Below, one piece after another: positions 58,566 to 64,000 of a DNA stretch of 64,000 bases (position 1 is the stretch's first letter; every line of letters begins with the position of its first letter). The translations under genes and the position numbers were made by a program. The notes under the pieces are model-generated. The model was not told the origin of the DNA. It saw only the letters and a list, made by a program, of their open reading frames with translations, and ran no database searches. Source of the DNA: Methylobacterium sp. J-090 (lineage in GTDB: Bacteria > Pseudomonadota > Alphaproteobacteria > Rhizobiales > Beijerinckiaceae). The stretch covers positions 62,001-126,000 of the forward strand of contig NZ_JAKSXV010000075.1 in assembly GCF_022829345.1 (NCBI RefSeq). Direction: 5' to 3'.

Positions 58566-59198
58566 TTAGCGCCGCGCCTCGGTGGCCATGCGCAGGGCGA
58601 GGCCGGCCAGCACCGTGCCCATGAGCCAGCGCTGCGCCACCTGCCAAGCCGGGCGGCCGCCGAGGAACACTGACACCGACCCGGCCCCGACGGCGATGAG
58701 GGCGTTGACGCCGACGCTCACCACGATCTGGATCGTGCCGAGGACGAGGGCCTGGGCCAGGACGCTGCCGCGCGCCGGATCGATGAATTGCGGCAGCAGC
58801 GACAGGTACATCACCGCGATCTTGGGGTTCAGCAGGTTGGTGACGAACCCCATCGCGAACAGCCGGCGCGGGCCGTCATGGGGCAGGGCGCGGGCCGCGA
58901 ACAGGCTGCGTCCGCCCGGCCGCACGGCGTTCCAGGCGAGATAGAGCAGGTAGGCCGCCCCGGCCCAGCGCAGGGTGTCGTAGGCGAACGGCACGGCCAG
59001 CAGCAGGGCGGTGATGCCGAAGGCCGCGCACAGCATGTAGACGAGAAAGCCCAAGGCGACGCCGCCGAGCGAGATCAGGCCCGCCCGCGGCCCCTGCGCG
59101 AGGGAGCGCGAGACGAGGTAGATCATGTTCGGCCCCGGCGTCAGCACCATGCCGAAGGAGACGAGGGCGAAGGCGAGGAGGCTGGACGGTTCAGGCAT
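58566..59198 (-). CDS. LysE family amino acid exporter
   Basis: A 210-residue inner membrane protein of the RhtB/LysE superfamily. It has the N-terminal signature LTPGPNMIYLVSRSLAQGPR, GGVALGFLVYML, and FAMGFVTNLLNPKIAVMYLS; five to six membrane spans. It probably exports amino acids or homoserine derivatives. Starts at ATG 59198 (MPEPSSLL); lies after lpxK on the same strand, 65 bases downstream. Confidence 0.93.
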   Translation of the reverse strand: MPEPSSLLAFALVSFGMVLTPGPNMIYLVSRSLAQGPRAGLISLGGVALGFLVYMLCAAFGITALLLAVPFAYDTLRWAGAAYLLYLAWNAVRPGGRSLFAARALPHDGPRRLFAMGFVTNLLNPKIAVMYLSLLPQFIDPARGSVLAQALVLGTIQIVVSVGVNALIAVGAGSVSVFLGGRPAWQVAQRWLMGTVLAGLALRMATEARR

Positions 59199-59263
59199 GG
59201 ACCGACGGTAGGCGCGCATCATGCTCCGGACCAGGGACAGTTCTTCGCCATAGCGCCGGACAG

Positions 59264-60241
59264 TCAGGGTCGGCCGAGCGCCTTCGCGAGTTGCGCCAGG
59301 AGGGAGCCGGCCTCCCGAAATTCGAGCGTCACGGGCAGCACCGCGACCCGCGCGGAAAAATCCGGCGGCAGGCGGACATGGTCCTTGTGGGTGGTGACGA
59401 GCTCGGCCCCGAAGCTTGCCGCCTCTGCCGCGAGGGCGGCGATTTCGGCGCGCGTGTAGGAATGGTGGTCGGCGAAGGCGCGTGTGCCAGCGACCTCGGC
59501 GCCGGCCTCCCGGAGGGTCGCGAACATCTTCTCGGGCCGGCCGATCCCGGCGAAGGCCAGCACCCGGCGCCCCGTCCAGTCGCCCCCGGGCACGAGACGG
59601 GCGCGGTGGACGGGCAGGCCGCGCCGGAGGGCGTCCTCCGCCACGGCCTCCCCAGCCGCACCGGCCCCGACGAGGACGAGGCCGTGGACGTGACCCCATT
59701 GCCGGGCGAGCGGCACCCGCAGGGGGCCGGCGGGGAACACGTGCCCGTTGCCGACGCCCGCACCCGCATCCACCACCGCGAGGGACAGATCCTTGGCGAG
59801 CGCCGGGTTCTGGAGCCCGTCGTCCATCACGATCACGTCGGCGCCGTGCGCGACGCAGAGGCGCGCTCCGGCCACGCGGTCGCGCGCCACGATGGTGGGG
59901 GCGTGGCGGGCCAGCAGCAGGGGCTCGTCGCCGGTCTCGACGGACCCGTGCCGGTCGGGATCGACGCGCACCGGGCCGGCGAGGTGCCCGCCATAGCCGC
60001 GCGTCAGGAAGGCGGGAGCGGCACCGAGCCCGCGCAGCAGCTCGGCCAGCGCCAGGGCGGTGGGCGTCTTGCCGGCGCCGCCGAGGGTGAAATTGCCGAC
60101 GCACAGGATGGGGCAGGGGCCGGCCGCGCCCGGACGGTCCATCCGCGCGGCGCTGCGCCGGCCGTAGAGGGCGGCGAAGGGCGCGAGCGCCCGCGCGGCG
60201 GGGTGCTCCGGCCCGGCATCCCAGAAGGCCGGCGCGCGCAT
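59264..60241 (-). CDS. lpxK: Tetraacyldisaccharide 4'-kinase
   Basis: A 325-residue membrane-associated kinase that adds the 4'-phosphate of lipid A. Motifs: P-loop CVGNFTLGGAGKTPTALALA, LTRGYGGHLAGPV, DDGLQNPALAKDLSLAVVD, and HHSYTRAEIAAL. Standard length. ATG at 60241, 10 bases after waaA stops, giving a tight lipid A operon: acyltransferase, waaA, lpxK. Confidence 0.96.
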   Translation of the reverse strand: MRAPAFWDAGPEHPAARALAPFAALYGRRSAARMDRPGAAGPCPILCVGNFTLGGAGKTPTALALAELLRGLGAAPAFLTRGYGGHLAGPVRVDPDRHGSVETGDEPLLLARHAPTIVARDRVAGARLCVAHGADVIVMDDGLQNPALAKDLSLAVVDAGAGVGNGHVFPAGPLRVPLARQWGHVHGLVLVGAGAAGEAVAEDALRRGLPVHRARLVPGGDWTGRRVLAFAGIGRPEKMFATLREAGAEVAGTRAFADHHSYTRAEIAALAAEAASFGAELVTTHKDHVRLPPDFSARVAVLPVTLEFREAGSLLAQLAKALGRP

Positions 60242-60251
60242 CAGGCGCGGC

Positions 60252-61583
60252 TCACTGGGCCGCCATGGCGGTGAGCCGCATCTGCGCGATGAACGGATCG
60301 AGCACCGCCAGGGTGCGGTCGACGGCGCCCTCGAACGGTGCCAGGGCCGCCGCCCCCGCCCGGGCCATGGTGTCGATGCGGGTCGGATCGGCGAGGAGGT
60401 CGGCGAGCGCCGCCGTGAGGTCGGCCTCGTCGGCGACGCAGCGGGCGCCGCCGGCCCCGTCGAGCGCCCGGTAGACCTGGGTGAAGTTGAAGATGTGGGG
60501 CCCGTGCAGGACGGCGGCGCCCAGGCGGGTCGGCTCGATGGGGTTCTGCCCGCCCCGCTCCACCAGGGATCCGCCAAGATAGACCAGCGCGGTCAGGCGG
60601 TAGAACAGGCCGAGTTCGCCGAGCGTGTCGGCGACGTAGAGGTCGACCCCGCCATGCGGGCGTCCGCCCTGGGAGCGCCGGGCGCTGCGCAGGCCTTCCG
60701 CCGCGGCGCGGGCGACGACGTCGCCGCCGCGATGGGGATGGCGCGGCACCACGATGGTGAGGAGCCTCGGCCAGCGTTGCTTCAAGGCCGCATGGACGCG
60801 GGCCGCCATGGCGTCCTCGCCAGGATGGGTGCTGGCCGCGACCCAGACCGGGCGGTCGCCGAGGCAGTCGCGCAGGTGGGCGAGTTGCTGCTCGTCCACG
60901 GGGGGCACGTCGGAATCGTATTTGAGGTTGCCCGACACGCCGACCCGTGGGGCTCCGAGCTGGGCGAAGCGCGCCGCATCCTCGTCCGTCTGCGCGAGGC
61001 AGACCGCGATGCGCGACAGGAGGGCGCGGGCCGTGCGCGGGCTGCGGCCCCAGCCCCTGTACGAGCGCTCGGACATCCGCCCGTTGACGAGGATGAGGGG
61101 GATCGCGCGCGCGTGCAGGCCGACCAGGGTGTTGGGCCAGATCTCGGATTCGGCCACGAGGGCGAGGTCCGGGCGCCAATGGTCGAGGAAGCGCCCGACC
61201 CAGCGCGGCGCGTCGAGGGGCACGTACTGGTGCACGGCGCCCGAGGGCAGGCGGCGGCCGATGAGGTCGGCGGCGCTGCGGGTGCCCGTGGTGACGAGGA
61301 CGGAGAAGCCCCGGGCGATCATGCCGTCGACGAGGCCGACGAGGGAGAGGATCTCGCCGACGCTGGCCCCGTGCATCCAGACGAGGCGGCCGATGGGGCG
61401 GGCGCGACCCGGCAGGCCCCGGCGCTCCGGCAGGCGCCCGGGGTCCTCCTTGCCCTGATGCGAGCGCCAGGCCAGCAGGCCGGCCACCGCCGGCTCGCCG
61501 ACCATGAGCCCGTAGCGATAGACCTGGAGGATCGCCGTGAGCGGCGGAGCCTTCGGGGAGGCGCCTTGCGCGGGCATCCTCAT
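60252..61583 (-). CDS. waaA: Kdo transferase (3-deoxy-D-manno-octulosonic acid transferase)
   Basis: A 443-residue GT30 glycosyltransferase adding Kdo from CMP-Kdo to lipid IVA. It has MHGASVGEILSLVGLVDGM, RPDLALVAESEIWPN, the base of LVNGRMSERSYRGWGRSPR and GGSLVERGGQNPIEPTRLGA (substrate motif). One N-terminal membrane-associated helix. The ATG at 61583 overlaps the upstream stop (ATGA). Works after kdsB in the same pathway. Confidence 0.96.
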   Translation of the reverse strand: MRMPAQGASPKAPPLTAILQVYRYGLMVGEPAVAGLLAWRSHQGKEDPGRLPERRGLPGRARPIGRLVWMHGASVGEILSLVGLVDGMIARGFSVLVTTGTRSAADLIGRRLPSGAVHQYVPLDAPRWVGRFLDHWRPDLALVAESEIWPNTLVGLHARAIPLILVNGRMSERSYRGWGRSPRTARALLSRIAVCLAQTDEDAARFAQLGAPRVGVSGNLKYDSDVPPVDEQQLAHLRDCLGDRPVWVAASTHPGEDAMAARVHAALKQRWPRLLTIVVPRHPHRGGDVVARAAAEGLRSARRSQGGRPHGGVDLYVADTLGELGLFYRLTALVYLGGSLVERGGQNPIEPTRLGAAVLHGPHIFNFTQVYRALDGAGGARCVADEADLTAALADLLADPTRIDTMARAGAAALAPFEGAVDRTLAVLDPFIAQMRLTAMAAQ

Positions 61584-62302
61584 GCGGGATGTCCGACGCG
61601 GTCGGGGCGTCCCACGAGGGTGTAGGCGCGGTCGTGAACGCGGTTCATCTCCGCCTCGACGCGCAGCCGCAGGGCCTCGAACACCTCGGGCTCGGCGTCG
61701 CGCGGCACCCGGATCGGCGTGCCGAACACCATGGCGCCCCGGCCGAACGGCAGCCCGAAGCAGGCGCGGTCCCAGCTGTTCAGCCGCAGATGACGGCTCG
61801 TGACCACGGCCACGGGCACGATGGGTCGGCCCGAGAAGCGGGCCAGCGTCAGGATGCCGGCATCGCAGCGGCGCGAGACCTTCGGCACGTCAGCGCTGAA
61901 GGCGACGGACTCGCCGTTCTTCAGGGCGCGCAGCATGGCGCGCAGGCCCTCGGCGCCGCCCTTGGCCTTGACGTCGCGCACGGCCCGCCCGCGGGCCCCC
62001 GACGCGCGGATCACCCGCACCCCCATGCGCTCCAGCGCGAGGGTGTTGATGTTGCCGTCGGCCGAACGGGAGATGATCGTGGCGATGCGGTCGTGGGGCC
62101 GGCGCATGAACGAGATCATCGTGTGCTGGCCGTGCCACATGCCGGCGATGAACGGCCCGAGGTCATCGAGCCACGGATCGGGATCGGCCGGCTCCACGGT
62201 GAAGCGGTTGGTGGCGCGCACGAGGCGCAGGTAACCGCCCGCCACACGGCCGAGGGCCTGCTGGACCGCCGGGGCGCGGCCGATGCGCTTGAGGACACTC
62301 AT
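61580..62302 (-). CDS. Lysophospholipid acyltransferase family (DUF374-type)
   Basis: A 240-residue protein. GMWHGQHTMISFMRRPHDRI is the DUF374-type HxxxxxH-like motif, and RSADGNINTLALERMGVRVI and ALKNGESVAFSADVPKVSRR follow. Related to LpxL-type acyltransferases but not one of them; the substrate is lipid or lysolipid, unspecified. It begins the minus-strand unit with waaA and lpxK. ATG at 62302. Confidence 0.88.
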   Translation of the reverse strand: MSVLKRIGRAPAVQQALGRVAGGYLRLVRATNRFTVEPADPDPWLDDLGPFIAGMWHGQHTMISFMRRPHDRIATIISRSADGNINTLALERMGVRVIRASGARGRAVRDVKAKGGAEGLRAMLRALKNGESVAFSADVPKVSRRCDAGILTLARFSGRPIVPVAVVTSRHLRLNSWDRACFGLPFGRGAMVFGTPIRVPRDAEPEVFEALRLRVEAEMNRVHDRAYTLVGRPDRVGHPA

Positions 62303-62492
62303 GGAAAAACGCCTTCGCGGCGCCGCTCGCGGCCTGCCCCGGTGCGAGGTCCGGGGAGAACGGCCCTTGGCCGGCGCCGGGCGGTGTCTAGCGCCGTTCC
62401 CCCGGCCGACGCAACGCCGTGCACCCGCGCCGCGAGGGTGACGAACGCCCCTACAACCCTCAAATCCCGGCCACCAAGCGCAAAACCTCATT

Positions 62493-62534
62493 GTTTGGAT
62501 CAGTTCCAATCTATAGATTGGAACTGATCCAAAC
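62493..62534. promoter_or_regulatory. Perfect 42-bp palindrome with two nested operator-like halves
   Basis: Left arm GTTTGGATCAGTTCCAATCT plus A (62493-62513) and right arm its exact complement (62514-62534). Each arm itself holds an inverted repeat, TTGGA-N5-TCCAA (62495-62509 and 62518-62532), like Irr/ICE iron boxes. It is 14 bases before the start of the MbfA-like gene, so it can be its operator. Confidence 0.85.
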
Positions 62535-62547
62535 TGGAGTCCGCGCG

Positions 62548-63093
62548 ATGATCCTCGATGCCGGCGCCGAGCCGCCCGCTCCCAAACTCGCCCTCGACGC
62601 GGCGGCCGAGGCCCACCGGGCCTATGTCCTGCGTTACGTGCAGCCAGCGCTGGCCGGCCTCATCGACGGCTCGGTCTCGACCCTGGCGCCGATCTTCGCG
62701 GCGGCCTTCGCCACGCACAGCAACGGGGCGACCGTCCTCGTCGGGCTCGCGGCCTCCATCGGCGCCGGGATCAGCATGGGGTTCACCGAGGCGCTGTCCG
62801 ACGACGGCTCCGTCACCGGGCGCGGCTCGCCGTGGATGCGCGGCCTCGTCTGCGGGGCGATGACCGCCGTGGGCGGGCTCGGACACACGCTGCCCTATCT
62901 CATCCCCGACACCTGGCCGAACGCGTTCGCCCTGGCGACGGGCCTCGCCATCCTCGTGGTGGTAGTCGAACTCATCGTCATCGCCGGCATCCGCACGCGC
63001 TACATGGCCACACCCTTCTGGCGAGCGGCCCTGCAGGTGGTGCTGGGCGGCGCCCTCGTCCTCGCGGCCGGCGTCGTGATCGGGAGCGCGTAA
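62548..63093 (+). CDS. VIT-family membrane protein, MbfA C-terminal domain only
   Basis: A 181-residue inner-membrane protein with several membrane segments. LRYVQPALAGLIDGSVSTLA, FAAAFATHSNGATVLVGL, SIGAGISMGFTEALSDDGSV and GRGSPWMRGLVCGAMTAVGG resemble the C-terminal VIT/CCC1 half of MbfA, the membrane-bound iron exporter of Agrobacterium and Bradyrhizobium. The N-terminal ferritin-like half is missing; only about 30 residues precede the membrane part. ATG at 62548 follows the 42-bp palindrome. Iron or manganese efflux is inferred. Confidence 0.82.
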   Translation: MILDAGAEPPAPKLALDAAAEAHRAYVLRYVQPALAGLIDGSVSTLAPIFAAAFATHSNGATVLVGLAASIGAGISMGFTEALSDDGSVTGRGSPWMRGLVCGAMTAVGGLGHTLPYLIPDTWPNAFALATGLAILVVVVELIVIAGIRTRYMATPFWRAALQVVLGGALVLAAGVVIGSA

Positions 63094-63164
63094 GGGCAGT
63101 CCGGGTTGACCCCGGGGACGCTTGTGGCGATGCGGAGGAAATTTCCCAGCCGAAACGGACACGC

Positions 63165-64000
63165 ATGTTCCGCCTCGCCCACATCACCGACCCGCATGTC
63201 GGGCCGCTGCCGCGCCCGGGCCTGCGCCAGCTCTTCAGCAAGCGGGCCACCGGCTACGTGAACTGGCGGCGCGGCCGCAAGCACGCCCACGACATGGACC
63301 TTCTCGCCGCCCTCGTGGCCGATCTCCGGGGCCAGCCCCACGACCACATCGCCTGCACGGGGGATCTCTGCAACATCGGCCTGCCGAGCGAGTGGGCGAC
63401 GGCGCGGGTGTTCCTGGAGGCGCTGGGCGCCCCGGAGGCGGTGAGCTTCGTGCCGGGCAACCACGACGCCTACGTGCGCGGCTCCCTCGAAGGGCTGCTC
63501 GCCGCCTGCGGCGCCTGGACCACGGACGACGACGGCACGGCGGGCGTGTTCCCCTACCTGCGCCGGCGCGGGCCCGTGGCCCTCATCGGCCTGTCCTCGG
63601 CGATCCCGACGAAGCCCTTCGTGGCGAGCGGACGCCTCGGACCGCCGCAGATCGTGGCGGCGCGCGGCATGCTCGAGCGCCTCGGCGCCGAGGCCGAGCC
63701 GCCCTGCCGGGTGGTGATGATCCACCATCCGCCTCACCCGGGGGGGGCCTCGTCGGGGCGGGAACTGAAGGATGCCGAAGCGTTCATGGCGATGATCGGG
63801 CAGGCCGGGGCCGACCTCATCCTGCACGGCCACAACCACCTCGGCAGCGTGCATTTCGCGGCCGGTCGGGGCGGGCGGCCCGTGCCGGTGGTGGGCTGCA
63901 CCTCGGCCTCCGCCCGCGAGGGCGGGCCCAACCGGCGGGCGAGCTACTACCTCTACACCATCGCGCCGTCGGCGGACGGCTACAGCATCACGGGGCAGGA
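63165..64000 (+). CDS. Metallophosphoesterase, cut by the right edge
   Basis: About 278 codons with no stop before the edge. Calcineurin-like motifs in order: HITDPHVG (Asp, His), CTGDLCNIG (GD), VPGNHDAY (GNHD), MIHHPPHPGG and LHGHNHLG (GHNH), giving a complete two-metal site. It may be a nucleotide or phosphodiester hydrolase (Icc-like). ATG at 63165 with an AGGAA upstream. No signal peptide. Confidence 0.93.
   Translation, partial: MFRLAHITDPHVGPLPRPGLRQLFSKRATGYVNWRRGRKHAHDMDLLAALVADLRGQPHDHIACTGDLCNIGLPSEWATARVFLEALGAPEAVSFVPGNHDAYVRGSLEGLLAACGAWTTDDDGTAGVFPYLRRRGPVALIGLSSAIPTKPFVASGRLGPPQIVAARGMLERLGAEAEPPCRVVMIHHPPHPGGASSGRELKDAEAFMAMIGQAGADLILHGHNHLGSVHFAAGRGGRPVPVVGCTSASAREGGPNRRASYYLYTIAPSADGYSITGQ

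Noticed and set aside
62493-62534. Palindrome as an insertion sequence end or transposon remnant
   Set aside because: No transposase, target duplication or second end nearby; nested symmetry and position before a gene fit an operator better.

Overview
The window is about 64 kb of a very GC-rich, densely coded chromosome with no rRNA, tRNA, CRISPR array, phage or insertion sequence that I can see. It looks like core genome of an alphaproteobacterium of the order Hyphomicrobiales (Rhizobiales), most likely Methylobacterium, Methylorubrum or a close relative. The evidence is an F1-only atpHAGDC operon with no F0 genes beside it, a NepR-like domain, a perfect CtrA-type box before ftsK, an MbfA-like VIT-family protein behind an Irr/ICE-like palindrome, a phasin fragment (polyhydroxyalkanoate storage), and frequent GTG/TTG starts. 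The genus is inferred from gene content and style, not from a database search.

Layout. 1-13.4 kb: a cut phasin gene, a small secreted protein, an L,D-transpeptidase, two transglutaminase-like proteins, a NepR-like/receiver fusion, a lytic transglycosylase, leuB, a prenyl diphosphate synthase, mtgA, a DUF4424 protein, argG and two thioredoxin-fold proteins. 13.6-19.1 kb: the ATP synthase F1 operon with an extra 82-residue membrane protein between atpD and atpC. 19.2-21.9 kb (minus): an overlapping group of DUF1285, CoA pyrophosphatase, DUF6111 and CCA-adding enzyme. 22.2-29.1 kb (plus): a MoxR ATPase, DUF58, DUF4159 and VWA/amidotransferase-like membrane gene set, then an HD-GYP protein. 30.6-36.9 kb (minus): two peptide-binding proteins and one YejB-type permease, followed by a GNAT acetyltransferase and a hydrolase; the second permease and the ATPase expected of such a transporter are absent.

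37-47.6 kb: an array of 22-bp repeats, a membrane-anchored cytochrome c, kdsB, pheA, a tautomerase/LysR divergent pair with a clear operator, a SleB-type lipoprotein, a tyrosine phosphatase, ppa, a UbiH-type hydroxylase with an in-frame 15-bp repeat, and tesB. 47.7-50 kb: glnK-amtB behind a sigma-54 promoter. 50-54.1 kb: ftsK behind a CtrA box and an exported FMN enzyme carrying a CXXCH motif. 54.3-64 kb: ynfA, galM, an MsbA-like exporter, znuA behind a Zur-like site, a LysE exporter, the lipid A/Kdo genes (lysophospholipid acyltransferase, waaA, lpxK), the MbfA-like protein with its palindrome, and a metallophosphoesterase cut by the right edge.

No single obvious new defence or mobile system is present. 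The best leads are the NepR-receiver fusion, the ferritin-less MbfA-like gene with a nested 42-bp palindrome, the 22-bp palindromic repeat array ahead of the YejA genes, the CXXCH-bearing exported alpha-hydroxy-acid oxidase, and the MoxR/DUF58/DUF4159 set. Starts were chosen by signal peptides, Shine-Dalgarno sequences and overlaps, and several are uncertain, as stated in the entries.
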